Of a stretch of DNA of 47,924 nucleotides, positions 23,418 through 31,902 are shown in pieces. Made by a program: the position numbers and the translations under genes. The stretch covers positions 1 through 47,924 of the forward strand of contig JAMPFE010000011.1 of assembly GCA_023664705.1 (NCBI GenBank), written 5' to 3'. Every line of letters starts with the position of its first letter. Within the stretch, counting starts at the first letter, position 1. The notes under the pieces are model-generated. The model worked only from the letters and a program-made list of their open reading frames with translations. It was not told the origin of the DNA and did not search any database. Source of the stretch: Lachnospiraceae bacterium (GTDB lineage Bacteria > Bacillota > Clostridia > Oscillospirales > Ruminococcaceae).

Positions 23418-24836
23418 GTGGTGCAAATAAAATTTTTGAAAAGACTCGCGGGAGTATTCCTTGCGGCAGCGGTCGCGTTCGGCTGCACGGCATATGCCGC
23501 GCCGTCGTCGCCGGCAGGCGCCGCCGTACAAAGCAGCGGACGGGCGGTTCGTTGGAACGGCAGCACGGAGCCCGCGGCTAACGGAAACTATTACATAGAC
23601 GGCACGGTCAAAATATCAAAAGAGACCTCGGTAACGTTCCCCGCGGGCAGCAAGCTCGAGCTGCGCGAGGGCGCGGAGTTGCAGATTTACACGGGCAGCA
23701 CGCTTGTCATACGCGGCGACGCCGTTATTCAGCCGAAAGCCAAGCTCACAGTCTCGGGGACGCTTACGCTCGCGGTCGGCAGCTCCCTCGAAAACAACGG
23801 CAGCTTTTCGGCAACAAAAAGCTCGACTGTGCGGATATCCTCCCTGTTCGGCTCAACGGACTCGGCGACCGCCGTTTTCGGCGGAGAAGTCCTCGTTTAC
23901 GCCGCGGGCGTTTACAAGAGCAGCGGAAAAACAACGCTCTCGTCAAATTCCGACGTAAAAATAACAGGGAGCTGGCAGACCGCCGACAGCGGTCAGTTAT
24001 ACGCAAAGGGAAAGCTTTCGATAACCCTAAGCGGAAAGCTCGTCCAGTCGGGCGACCTCTGCCTGTACAGCAGAATAACCAACAGCGGCACCATAACGCT
24101 GAACTACGGCTCAAAATACCTCAAATCGCAAAGCGCCGTGCTCGCGCTTACGAAAAGCGGGCGCGTCACCGACAACAGATATTCCCCGTCGGCGCCCGAA
24201 CGCCCCGAGCCGCCCGCTCTCGGCGAAAACGTCAAGCTGCGCGGCGTCGACGTTTCGAGCTGGCAGGACATAATCGACTGGAAGCGCGTAAAAAGCGCGG
24301 GCATAGATTTCGCGATAATCCGCTCCTCGTTTTACGTAAAGAAGGACAAGACCTTCGAGTACAATATCGTCGAAGCGCAGAAGGCGGGCGTTATGGTGGG
24401 CGTTTACCACTACTGCTACGCCGAAACGGTGCTCGAGGCGCGCGAGGAGGCAAGGTACTTCCTAAGCATCATAGAGCCGTATGAGCTGGATTTCCCCGTG
24501 ATACTCGACTTTGAGGATCCCTCGCAGGAGGACTTGGGCAAGACCCGCCTTACCGCGATAGCAAAGGCGTTCCTCGACGAGCTGAAAAACGCGGGGTATT
24601 ACCCCATGCTTTACGCGAACAAGCACTGGCTCACGACGCTGCTCGATATGGACAAGCTCTCGGAATACGACCTCTGGCTCGCCGAGTGGCGCACCTCTCC
24701 GACCTACAGCGGCGATTTCGGCATCTGGCAGTTCTCCAGCGAGGGCAAGGTCTCGGGCATACGCGGCGACGTCGATTTAAACATCTGCTACCGCGATTAT
24801 TACAAGCTGATAAGCGACGGCGGCTATAAAAGATAA
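23418..24836 (+). CDS. Secreted GH25 lysozyme with beta-solenoid-like N-terminal region
   Basis: 472 residues if GTG 23418 is the start. GGGGAA abuts it, so GTG 23421 or the TTG 23436 (giving MKRLAGVFLAAAVAFG) are alternatives. Signal peptide to about residue 30 (TAYA-A cut, or a lipobox at FGC). Residues 45-260 are short repeats of Val/Leu/Thr/Gly strands (GSTLVIRGDAVIQPKAKL, GKLSITLSGKLVQSGDL), like a beta-solenoid. A Pro-rich linker follows, then a GH25 muramidase domain from about 275: RGVDVSSWQDIIDW, FAIIRSSFY, GVYHYCYAET, VILDFEDPS (catalytic Asp/Glu), YANKHWL, WLAEW and IWQFSS. It would cut peptidoglycan glycan strands outside the membrane. Confidence 0.9.
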   Translation: MVQIKFLKRLAGVFLAAAVAFGCTAYAAPSSPAGAAVQSSGRAVRWNGSTEPAANGNYYIDGTVKISKETSVTFPAGSKLELREGAELQIYTGSTLVIRGDAVIQPKAKLTVSGTLTLAVGSSLENNGSFSATKSSTVRISSLFGSTDSATAVFGGEVLVYAAGVYKSSGKTTLSSNSDVKITGSWQTADSGQLYAKGKLSITLSGKLVQSGDLCLYSRITNSGTITLNYGSKYLKSQSAVLALTKSGRVTDNRYSPSAPERPEPPALGENVKLRGVDVSSWQDIIDWKRVKSAGIDFAIIRSSFYVKKDKTFEYNIVEAQKAGVMVGVYHYCYAETVLEAREEARYFLSIIEPYELDFPVILDFEDPSQEDLGKTRLTAIAKAFLDELKNAGYYPMLYANKHWLTTLLDMDKLSEYDLWLAEWRTSPTYSGDFGIWQFSSEGKVSGIRGDVDLNICYRDYYKLISDGGYKR

Positions 24837-24837
24837 A

Positions 24838-24956
24838 GTTGACAGTTGATAGTGGATAGTGGACAGTTATGGTGCGCCGCTTCGCGGCGCGGTTTAAAAA
24901 ACGCGCGGCGCAAGCCGCGCACCGAAACTGTCAACTATCAACTGTACACTGTCAAT
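24838..24956. repeat. Long imperfect palindrome with two nested hairpins
   Basis: Outer arms GTTGACAGTTGATAG... (24838-24868) and ...CAACTGTACACTGTCAAT (24926-24956). Inside are GCGCCGC-TTC-GCGGCGC (24874-24890) and GCGCGGC-GCAA-GCCGCGC (24903-24920). Half copies of the arm occur at 31872-31902 and 27941-27982. Confidence 0.75.
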
Positions 24957-24960
24957 TATT

Positions 24961-24985
24961 AAGGCTCCTTTGGGAGCCCTTTTTT
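24961..24985 (+). terminator. Terminator after the GH25 gene
   Basis: AAGGCTCC, loop TTTG, GGAGCC, then CTTTTTTTT. Confidence 0.9.
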
Positions 24986-25050
24986 TCATTCACGAAAACC
25001 CTCCAAGCCGCATACAATGTGTCAAACACGGATATTCGGGAGGGGAGCTT

Positions 25051-25863
25051 ATGAAGATACTGTTTATCGGCGGCGACAAGCGAACGGAATACGCGGCAAA
25101 AAAATTGTCCGCGGAATACGACGTCGAGCGCTTTGACGAAAAAACGCGCGGACGGTTCGGGGCGGTGGTTCTGCCGCTGCCGCTCACCAAAAACGGCGCG
25201 GATATATTCGCGCCGCTTTCCGACAGTCCGCTGCCGTTCGGCGTCATCGCGCAATACGCCGAGAATAACGCCGTTATCCTCGCGGGCGGGGAATGTCCCG
25301 CGCTCTCGGAGATATGCGCCGAAAACGGCTATACGCTCGTAAACTACTTCGCCGAGGAGGCGCTTACCCTCAAAAACGCCGCGCTCACCGCCGAGGCCGC
25401 CTGCGTTATGCTCTCGCTTAGCACCGAGGGCGCGCTGCTTGGCTCGCGGTCGCTGATAACGGGCTACGGCAGGATAGGCAGGATGCTGGCGTACAGGCTC
25501 GCGGCAAACGGCTCGTCCGTCACGATAGCCGCCCGCCGCACGGAGCAGCGCACCGCCGCGGAGCTCGACGGCTTTTCGGCAGTCGGTCTCCCGAATATCG
25601 GCTGCGTTCTCGGCGATATGGATTTCATCGCGAACACCGCTCCGAGCGCCCTTTTCACGGCGGAGCACTTTTCCGCGATAAAGAACAGCGCCGTGTTCAT
25701 CGAGCTCGCCACGCTCCCCGGGCAGCCCTCGAAAGCCCTCGCCGACGCTCGGAAAATAAAATACATCTACGCGCCCGGGCTCCCGGGGAAGCACTCCCCG
25801 AAAGCCGCGGGAGAGGCAGTCGCCGAAACCGTGCGCGAAAAGCTTACGGCTCTGTACCGCTGA
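25051..25863 (+). CDS. dpaA: Dipicolinate synthase subunit A
   Basis: 270 residues from ATG 25051 (GGAGGGGAG before it). With subunit B it converts the lysine-pathway intermediate to dipicolinic acid in the mother cell, which is then packed with calcium in the spore core. Visible: N-terminal alpha/beta part (KILFIGGDKRTEYAAKKL), central Rossmann dinucleotide site ITGYGRIGRMLAYRLAANG with RR after the next strand (NADPH preference plausible), then DFIANTAPSALF and YIYAPGLPGKHSPKAAGE near the end. Somewhat shorter than the B. subtilis SpoVFA as I recall it. The B subunit follows after 53 bp. Confidence 0.93.
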   Translation: MKILFIGGDKRTEYAAKKLSAEYDVERFDEKTRGRFGAVVLPLPLTKNGADIFAPLSDSPLPFGVIAQYAENNAVILAGGECPALSEICAENGYTLVNYFAEEALTLKNAALTAEAACVMLSLSTEGALLGSRSLITGYGRIGRMLAYRLAANGSSVTIAARRTEQRTAAELDGFSAVGLPNIGCVLGDMDFIANTAPSALFTAEHFSAIKNSAVFIELATLPGQPSKALADARKIKYIYAPGLPGKHSPKAAGEAVAETVREKLTALYR

Positions 25864-25916
25864 TACACCGCGCTTTTGCGCGCCCAAAACAACAAACAAC
25901 CGTGAAAGGATAAATT

Positions 25917-26519
25917 ATGAGCGATATAGAGAAGCTTTCGGGACTGCGCGTGGGATTTGCGGTCTGCGGTTCGTTCTGTACGTTCGCCAAGGCATTCGAG
26001 GAGCTCGAGGAGCTTGTCTCCCTCGGCTGCGAGGTCACTCCGATAATGTCCCACAACGCATACACGCTCGACACCCGCTTCGGCACCGCCCAACAGCACG
26101 CCGCGCGGCTTTACGAGATCACGGGCAGGACGGTCCTCCACGACATCACAGCCGCCGAGCCCATAGGACCCAAAAAAATGTTCGACGTTCTGGTCGTCGC
26201 GCCCTGCACGGGCAACACCCTCGCCAAGCTGGCGCTCGGTATAACCGACAGCCCCGTCTGCATGGCGGTAAAGAGCCACCTCCGCAACCAGCGCCCCGTC
26301 GTCATCGCGGTCTCGACAAACGACGCCCTGTCCGCCTCGGCGAAGAACATAGGAACTCTCCGCAACTACAAGAACTTCTACTTCGTGCCGATGTTTCAGG
26401 ACGACTGCCGCGGCAAACCCTTTTCGATGATAGCGGATTTCAAAAAGATACCGCAGACCATTCTCGAGGCTCTTGACGGCAAGCAGGTGCAGCCGATGTA
26501 TTCCGTCGGCGCGGAATAA
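25917..26519 (+). CDS. dpaB: Dipicolinate synthase subunit B (flavoprotein fold)
   Basis: 200 residues; AAAGGATAAATT precedes ATG 25917. Flavoprotein (HFCD) family: GFAVCGSFCTFAKAF at the N-terminus, VTPIMSHNAYTLDTRFG, then DVLVVAPCTGNTLAKLALGITDSP (the PCTGNT phosphate-binding loop), VAVSTNDALSASAKN and FVPMFQDDC. Partners with DpaA; the pair is a reliable marker of endospore formation. Cotranscribed with dpaA and closed by a terminator. Confidence 0.95.
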   Translation: MSDIEKLSGLRVGFAVCGSFCTFAKAFEELEELVSLGCEVTPIMSHNAYTLDTRFGTAQQHAARLYEITGRTVLHDITAAEPIGPKKMFDVLVVAPCTGNTLAKLALGITDSPVCMAVKSHLRNQRPVVIAVSTNDALSASAKNIGTLRNYKNFYFVPMFQDDCRGKPFSMIADFKKIPQTILEALDGKQVQPMYSVGAE

Positions 26520-26523
26520 AACC

Positions 26524-26558
26524 AAACGCTCCCCGTACAAAACGAGGAGCGTTTTTGT
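26524..26558. terminator. Convergent terminator between dpaB and the biosynthetic operon
   Basis: AAACGCTCC (26524-26532) and GGAGCGTTT (26546-26554) followed by TT; usable in both directions. Confidence 0.85.
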
Positions 26559-27268
26559 TATTTTGACTTCATTTCCCAGTGCGCAAGCGTTATCGTCTCA
26601 AAGCCCTTGGGCGAAAGTATCGGCTTGGAAATTCTTTCCATAGTCTCGGTAGAGAGCGCGCGTTTTTCCGCGAACTCCGCGCCCGCTTTTTTTATATCGG
26701 CAAGGTAGCCCTCGCGTTGGCGCTTCGCCTTCTCGGCAATAAACAGCTCCCCCTCGGGACACATTATCGCCGTGTAATGCCCGTCCCCGCAGATGAGGTC
26801 GAGCTGCTTCAGCAGCGCGGGATACATGGGCTTCGCGTCGACGTAGCCGCACGTCGTTATCACGACAAGCCGCTTTTCGTGCATGCTCTCGTCGCGCAGC
26901 TCGTGGAACGACGCGTTCTTGTCCTCGACGAGGTTGCCCATATACGGCAGCATAAACGGCAGACACCTGTCCGTCATCGCCTTCAGCTGGCTCGGCATCC
27001 CGAAAAAGTACAGCGGAAAGCTCTCGATAACAATATCCGCGCTCTCTATCTCCTCGTACAGCTCCTGCATATCGTCTTGTATAACGCATTCGCCCTGCGT
27101 CCTGCTCCAGCAGGAAAAGCACCCCACGCACGGCTTTATGTTCAGCTTGTACAGGTTTACATATTCAACGTCCGTGCCCTCGGGAAAGCCCTCCAGAAAC
27201 GCTCTCGTGATATTCAGCGTATTCGAGCGCTCCGCCTTGGGGCTGCCGTTCAATACCAGAACCTTCAT
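26558..27268 (-). CDS. Flavodoxin-fold NAD(P)H-dependent FMN reductase
   Basis: 236 residues. N-terminal FMN phosphate loop LVLNGSPKAERSNTL, then a Cys-rich loop KPCVGCFSCWSRTQGEC (CxxCxxC-like, as in iron-sulfur-flavoprotein/ArsH-like reductases) and ESFPLYFFGMPSQLKAM for the flavin ring. A C-terminal extension (about 175-236) is helical. GGAGGTGG lies before ATG 27268, which overlaps the PPTase stop by 4 bp. It is the last gene of the acyl-chain operon, so it may reduce or desaturate a product or cofactor of that pathway; this is inference. Confidence 0.85.
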   Translation of the reverse strand: MKVLVLNGSPKAERSNTLNITRAFLEGFPEGTDVEYVNLYKLNIKPCVGCFSCWSRTQGECVIQDDMQELYEEIESADIVIESFPLYFFGMPSQLKAMTDRCLPFMLPYMGNLVEDKNASFHELRDESMHEKRLVVITTCGYVDAKPMYPALLKQLDLICGDGHYTAIMCPEGELFIAEKAKRQREGYLADIKKAGAEFAEKRALSTETMERISKPILSPKGFETITLAHWEMKSK

Positions 27269-27930
27269 TCATCCACCTCCGCGCATTCGTCTTTTTCTTC
27301 CTCTTCGGGAAACAAGTCCCCGCGCCGCGCGTTCACGCTGTAATAATACCTCCGCCCGCACGCGCTGATAACGCCCTCGCGGAAGCTCTCGCCGCTCAAA
27401 TCGGCGCATTTGAGATTGTCGAAAATATCCGAGCCTATGCGCTTGACGTAAGCCTCGCGCCTCGTCCAGGCCGCGAAAAAAACCTCGGGCTTGTGCTCCG
27501 AACAACGGAACTCCGCAAGCTCGCGCTCGCTCATAAACGCCTTCGCGAGCTCGTCCATCTTCGCGCTCGAATACGGTCTCTCGCGCTGCACGTCCACGCC
27601 GATATTCGCGCCCTCTCCTATCTCGACAACGCACACCGCGCAGCCCTCGCTGTGGGATATGCTGAAATCTAGGTCGCCTCGGTTCGTGCGGGGCCGCCCC
27701 CGCTCATCAAGCGTTATATTCAGCGCCGCGCGGTCTATCCTGTTCTTTTGCAGCAGGCTGTCGAGCAGCAAAAATCCGCACGCCGAATCGCAGAACGCGT
27801 TCCCGCGCTTGGACAGAATATCCTCGAAATACCCTCGGCAGCCCTCGCCGTAATTCGCCGCCGCGCTCTCGACGCGTGCGCGCAGCGCTCCTCCGCCCGT
27901 AACGAGCGAAGCCGTAAAATCAATCATCAT
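27265..27930 (-). CDS. 4'-phosphopantetheinyl transferase, Sfp type
   Basis: 221 residues from ATG 27930 (ATG 27927 and TTG 27936 also possible; no good ribosome site). Transfers phosphopantetheine from CoA to the Ser of the acyl carrier protein. Motifs: NRGDLDFSISHSEG, NIGVDVQRERP (Mg-binding Asp/Glu region) and FFAAWTRREAYVKRIG (W-x-x-K-E-A equivalent, with Arg for Lys). In this operon its natural partner is the ACP at 31431. A dedicated Sfp-type enzyme beside a lone ACP argues for secondary metabolism rather than housekeeping lipid synthesis. Confidence 0.9.
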   Translation of the reverse strand: MMIDFTASLVTGGGALRARVESAAANYGEGCRGYFEDILSKRGNAFCDSACGFLLLDSLLQKNRIDRAALNITLDERGRPRTNRGDLDFSISHSEGCAVCVVEIGEGANIGVDVQRERPYSSAKMDELAKAFMSERELAEFRCSEHKPEVFFAAWTRREAYVKRIGSDIFDNLKCADLSGESFREGVISACGRRYYYSVNARRGDLFPEEEEKDECAEVDE

Positions 27931-27940
27931 TGTCAACCCC

Positions 27941-27982
27941 GACTAACTAACAACTAACAGCTATCAAACTATCAACTATCAT
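27941..27982. repeat. TAACTAACAACTAACAG / ATCAAACTATCAACTATCA tract
   Basis: Single arm of the palindrome family seen at 14977 and 24838; it runs over the 3' end of fabZ. Confidence 0.5.
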
Positions 27983-28424
27983 ACACCGCACTCTTATCCA
28001 TTGAAGTAAACAGCATACCGCCCTTTGCCTTAACAACGCCGTCCGCGGAAATGACCGCCAAAAACTCGTACGCTCCCCCCGCCGACATCGTGCATTTCAC
28101 GTCAATCGTCAGCGTATCTCCCGGGATAACGGGCTTCAGAAACTTAAAGTCCTTGACCTTCAGCAGCACATACAGCTTGTCCCCGTCGTCGGCAGCGTCC
28201 TCGGGCGCTATCACCAGACTGCAAAGCTGCGCCGCGCACTCGATAAGCAGCACCCCGGGCATAATGGGCGCCTCGGGGAAATGTCCGACAAAATACGGCT
28301 CGTTCACCGAAACGTTCTTTATGCCCCTAGCGGAAACGTTCGGCTCCAGCTCGACAACGCGCTCAATCATCTGGAACGGCGGGCGCTGCTTTATGCGCTT
28401 GTTTATCTCAAGCAAATTCATCAT
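27972..28424 (-). CDS. FabZ-like 3-hydroxyacyl-ACP dehydratase
   Basis: 150 residues, normal for FabZ hot-dog dehydratases. NKRIKQRPPFQMIERVVELE at the start, then the catalytic stretch VGHFPEAPIMPGVLLIEC (His in GHFP, Glu in LIEC) and FKFLKPVIPGDTL. Removes water from 3-hydroxyacyl-ACP to give trans-2-enoyl-ACP. No enoyl reductase is in the operon, so double bonds could be left in place, which would suit a polyene. Overlaps the fabG stop by 4 bp. Confidence 0.93.
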   Translation of the reverse strand: MMNLLEINKRIKQRPPFQMIERVVELEPNVSARGIKNVSVNEPYFVGHFPEAPIMPGVLLIECAAQLCSLVIAPEDAADDGDKLYVLLKVKDFKFLKPVIPGDTLTIDVKCTMSAGGAYEFLAVISADGVVKAKGGMLFTSMDKSAVYDS

Positions 28425-29149
28425 AAGCTAAGCCCCCCGTCAAGCACGACGACCTGCCCCGTAACGTACTCGAACGCCTCCGAGCAGAGCGCCGCGACCA
28501 TATTCGCCACGTCGGAAGCATTTCCGAACCTCCCCATGGGGATAGCCTTTATGTATTCGGCTTTCTTGTCCTCGGGGATAGCGTCCATCATCTCCGTCTC
28601 GATAAACCCGGGAGCCACCGCGTTCACGGTAATTCCGCGCGGCGCGAGCTCCTTAGCCAAGGTCGCGGTCATGGAGTTCACAGCGCCCTTTGTCGCCGAG
28701 TAAACGCCCTGCCCCTCCACCGCCAGCACAGAGCTGACGGATGAAATATTGATTATCTTTCCGCGCTTCCTGCTCATCATTTTGAGAGCCGCCTGCTGCG
28801 CACAGTGAAAATACCCCTTGATATTGATATCCAGACTGCGCGACAGCGACTCCTCGTTTATCATCAGCAGATACGCGTCGTCGACCACGCCCGCGTTGTT
28901 CACCAGCACGTCGAGCTGCCCGAACTCCCTCTGCACCTCGCGGAACATACCCTGCACCGCCTTTAAATCGGCGGTGTCCGCCTTGAACGCGGCGGCTTTT
29001 CGCCCGAGCTTTTCTATCTCGGCAACGACCTCCGCCGCCTTCGCCTCGTTGGAGTTGTAATTCACGGCAACGTCATAGCCGCACTCCGCCAGCTTTACCG
29101 CGCAGGCTCTTCCTATTCCGCGGGACGCGCCCGTAACCAAAGCGACCAT
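28421..29149 (-). CDS. FabG-like 3-oxoacyl-ACP reductase (SDR)
   Basis: 242 residues. NADPH loop TGASRGIGRA, DVLVNNAGV, catalytic SSVSSV...YSATKGA (Ser, Tyr-x-x-x-Lys) and APGFIETEM. Reduces 3-oxoacyl-ACP to the hydroxy form for the adjacent FabZ. Starts 3 bp after the ketosynthase stop. Likely dedicated to this locus. Confidence 0.95.
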   Translation of the reverse strand: MVALVTGASRGIGRACAVKLAECGYDVAVNYNSNEAKAAEVVAEIEKLGRKAAAFKADTADLKAVQGMFREVQREFGQLDVLVNNAGVVDDAYLLMINEESLSRSLDINIKGYFHCAQQAALKMMSRKRGKIINISSVSSVLAVEGQGVYSATKGAVNSMTATLAKELAPRGITVNAVAPGFIETEMMDAIPEDKKAEYIKAIPMGRFGNASDVANMVAALCSEAFEYVTGQVVVLDGGLSL

Positions 29150-29152
29150 AAT

Positions 29153-31429
29153 TTACTCCTCATTATACAGATCCAGAAGATTTGTTATCCTGCCCTTTTC
29201 GGCAACTCTCTTCAGCACGACAGCCGAATACGAGCCGCCCGCGCCGAAGCCCACCGCCAGCGCACATTCCATATTGCGCCAGCCCAGCGAAAGGTATCTC
29301 GCCGCCGCGGCAGCCTGCCCCGCGGCAGCAGCCGCTCTGCCCTCGCCGAGGTCGTCCCTCACGTGAACGACAACGGGCTTATCTCCGAACATCTCCCCGA
29401 ACACCCTGCTTTCAAGCTCGTCTATCTCGGGAATACCGTTCGCGAAGCCGAACAACCCCTGAACGTCCGAAAGCTCCACACCCGCGGATTTGCACGCCTC
29501 CTCGATGACCTTTTTCAGCGCGCTCTCCGAGCCCTTTACCGTGCCGAACTCCACGGACTTATGCGCCGTCGCCCAGCCCGCGAGCTCCGCGTAAATTTTC
29601 GCGCCGCGCTCCCTCGCGCTCTTCTCGTTCTCGAGAATTATCGACACCGAGCCCTCGCCGAGCTTCTCCGTCGGCAGCCCGAGCTTCCCGTACAGCATCT
29701 CGGTAGTATCGGTATTCTCGTCCGTACCCGACGCGACCATTATCCTCTCGTCGCCGTTCCGAATAACATCCGCCGCGTAGCAAAGGCTCTGCAAGCCCGC
29801 CTGAATACTGTTCGCGTTGGTGACGTTGTAGCCCTTTATCCCCGCGAAAATGCTGAAATATCCCCCCGCCGCGTTGTACACGGTATTCGGGAACGAAAAC
29901 GCCGAGCCGTTCGCCGTGCCGTTCTCGATAACGTTCTTCTGGAAGCCCACTATCTCCGTCATAGGTCCGTCCGCCGTCCCGACAACTATGCCGATATCCC
30001 TCTCGTTCTCCTCGGAAACGGTAATCTTCGCGTCGTCAAGCGCCTGCATACCGCTCAGAAGCTGCAATTGCGAAAAGCGGTCGAGCTTGCGGTAAAACGC
30101 CATTTTAATGCCGTACCGCTTGTAGTCGTCCGCGGTAATATCCACGCGCCCCTTGGTGATAAAGCCGCCAATGCCCGTAACGTATATCTTGTCCCCGTTC
30201 GTGCGGTCGGGAATTTCCCGCGGCTCTTTCGCGAACACGATAGACGCGTTGTTCCCGCCGAACGCGAACGAATTTGAAGCCGCGTAGTTGATAGTCCTTT
30301 CGCGCTTGGTATTCGGCACGAAGTCGATAGCGCCCGCCTTTTCCTTCAGCGTCCCGAGGTCCTCCTCCGCATACCCGACAGTCGGCGGCACGGCATTTTC
30401 GCACACCGCCTTAACGGTCAGCACCGCCTCGATAGACCCCGCCGCGCCCAGACAGTGCCCCGTCATGGACTTCGTGGAGCTCACCGACAAATGGTCGTTC
30501 CCGTCAAAAATCGTATGCAGCGACAAAAACTCCGCCTCGTCGTTCTTGGCAGTGCCCGTTCCGTGCGCGTTGATGTAGTCGATGTCGTTCGGCGTAAGCC
30601 CCGAGTTCGCTATCGCGCGGTTTATCGCCAGCATCTGCCCCTTGCCCTCGGGGTCGGGAGCGGTAATATGGTGCGCGTCCGAGGACACGCCGCTTCCCAG
30701 CACCTCGCAGTAAATCTTCGCGCCGCGCGCCTTGGCGTGCTCATAGCTCTCGATAATCAGCACCCCGGCGCCCTCGCCGAGCGTAATGCCGCTCGAACGG
30801 TTGAACGGCGAGCAGGATCTCTCGTCCAGCGCGTGCAGCGCGTGAAATCCCGCGAACGCCAGCGACGAAAAGCTGTCCGAGCCTCCCGCGACAAACGCGT
30901 CGGCTTTCCCCGCGCGTATAAGGTCGGCAGCATACGCCAGCGAAATAGTTCCCGCCGCGCAGGCGTTCACGATGTTCGCGGTAGTCCCGTTCAGCCCGAA
31001 ATGCTTGGCAACGTTGTTCGCGATAGCCGCCGCGGGCATCTTGAGAATATCGGACTTATTACCGCCGCCGTTTTTCAGCTCGTCGGTAAAATACTTGTCA
31101 ATGCTCGCCGCTCCGCCGACGCAGTTCCCGACGATAACGCCTATCCTGTCCGAGTTCTCCTCGGAGACCTCATAGCCCGCGTCCGCGAGAGCCTCCCCAG
31201 CCGCCTTTATGCACAGCAGCGAGGAACGGTCGTAGTCCTCCCCCGAAAGCTCCGAGGAAGCCGCCGCGACCTCCGCGCCGACGTTCGCGTAGCACCCGTC
31301 GGTATTCACGGACTTCACCTCTCGAATACCCGTAACGCCGTTCACGGCAGCGCTCCAGCACTCCCCGACGTTCTCTCCGAGCGCGCACACCAGCCCCAGC
31401 CCCGTAACAACAACACGTCTGTTATCCAT
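29153..31429 (-). CDS. Fused ketosynthase: active FabF-type domain plus catalytically dead KS (chain-length-factor-like)
   Basis: 758 residues from ATG 31429 (GGGTGAGTG before it; 1 bp after the ACP stop). Domain 1 (about 1-405) is a complete condensing enzyme with Cys157 (VNACAAGT), His289 (NAHGTGTAKND) and His325 (TGHCLGAAG). Domain 2 (about 412-758) has the same thiolase fold order (IYVTGIGGF, ERDIGIVVGTADGP, YAADVIRNGDERIM, GEGSVSIILE), but the Cys position reads NANSIQAG, the first His region is FGFANGIPEIDE and the second is DLGEGRAAAA. All three catalytic residues are gone. In type II polyketide systems a dead partner (CLF) sets chain length, but is usually a separate protein. The in-frame fusion would make a built-in KS/CLF pair. 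Confidence 0.9.
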   Translation of the reverse strand: MDNRRVVVTGLGLVCALGENVGECWSAAVNGVTGIREVKSVNTDGCYANVGAEVAAASSELSGEDYDRSSLLCIKAAGEALADAGYEVSEENSDRIGVIVGNCVGGAASIDKYFTDELKNGGGNKSDILKMPAAAIANNVAKHFGLNGTTANIVNACAAGTISLAYAADLIRAGKADAFVAGGSDSFSSLAFAGFHALHALDERSCSPFNRSSGITLGEGAGVLIIESYEHAKARGAKIYCEVLGSGVSSDAHHITAPDPEGKGQMLAINRAIANSGLTPNDIDYINAHGTGTAKNDEAEFLSLHTIFDGNDHLSVSSTKSMTGHCLGAAGSIEAVLTVKAVCENAVPPTVGYAEEDLGTLKEKAGAIDFVPNTKRERTINYAASNSFAFGGNNASIVFAKEPREIPDRTNGDKIYVTGIGGFITKGRVDITADDYKRYGIKMAFYRKLDRFSQLQLLSGMQALDDAKITVSEENERDIGIVVGTADGPMTEIVGFQKNVIENGTANGSAFSFPNTVYNAAGGYFSIFAGIKGYNVTNANSIQAGLQSLCYAADVIRNGDERIMVASGTDENTDTTEMLYGKLGLPTEKLGEGSVSIILENEKSARERGAKIYAELAGWATAHKSVEFGTVKGSESALKKVIEEACKSAGVELSDVQGLFGFANGIPEIDELESRVFGEMFGDKPVVVHVRDDLGEGRAAAAAGQAAAAARYLSLGWRNMECALAVGFGAGGSYSAVVLKRVAEKGRITNLLDLYNEE

Positions 31430-31430
31430 A

Positions 31431-31679
31431 TCACTCACCCATATGCTCTTCAACGTACTGCGCAAGCGTCTCGATAGACTTGAAGTTCTCTCTTGCCGCG
31501 CCCGTCATCTGCACGCCGAAAAGCCCGTCGATGCCCGCGATTATCTCAATGGAATCGATAGAATCCAGCCCGATGTCGTCCCCGAAAAGCTCGGAATTAT
31601 ATTCCAGCTCCTCTGCGGGGATCCTCAGATTTTCCACCAGCATGCCCTTGATCTTCTCGCAAATTTCCTGATTAGCCAT
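31431..31679 (-). CDS. Acyl carrier protein
   Basis: 82 residues, acidic. Phosphopantetheine site GLDSIDSIEII (Ser near 40; DSI in place of the DSL of housekeeping AcpP). AAGGAG precedes ATG 31679. Carries the growing chain for the fused ketosynthase, FabG and FabZ; loaded by the operon's Sfp-type transferase. The divergent DSI motif supports a pathway-specific ACP. Confidence 0.95.
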   Translation of the reverse strand: MANQEICEKIKGMLVENLRIPAEELEYNSELFGDDIGLDSIDSIEIIAGIDGLFGVQMTGAARENFKSIETLAQYVEEHMGE

Positions 31680-31705
31680 AATTGTTCTCCTTTAATGATA
31701 TTTTC

Positions 31706-31829
31706 AATCGGTTATAAACGTCCGCACCGCAAAACACTCCGTGTTTTGCTTACTTCGTCACAATGCCAACGGCAGGCAAAAGCCTAGCCGTTAGCATTGT
31801 TCCTCGTCTGCGAACGTTTCTAACCGATT
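31706..31829. repeat. 124-nt multi-stem inverted repeat in the operon leader of the ACP gene
   Basis: Outer arms of 21 bp (31706-31726 and 31809-31829, 19 matches). Inner perfect hairpin GCAAAACAC-TCC-GTGTTTTGC (31729-31749). Second stem CAATGCCAACGGC / GCCGTTAGCATTG (31761-31799, 12 of 13) closing on AGGC-AAAA-GCCT. It can fold into a branched structure in RNA. It lies between acyltransferase and ACP. Confidence 0.75.
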
Positions 31830-31871
31830 CCTATAACGTAATAAATTATGAGCGGTATTGCCCGCAGCCTT

Positions 31872-31902
31872 AACTGTCAACTATCAACTGTACATTGTCA
31901 AC
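31872..31902. repeat. AACTGTCAACTATCAACTG arm
   Basis: Nearly identical to the right arm at 24926-24956; a solo half of that palindrome, overlapping the acyltransferase 3' end. Confidence 0.65.

Noticed and set aside
29153..31429. Frameshifted or pseudogene ketosynthase pair
   Set aside because: The frame is uninterrupted through both domains, domain 1 has all catalytic residues and the second keeps the fold order, so an intended fusion is likelier.
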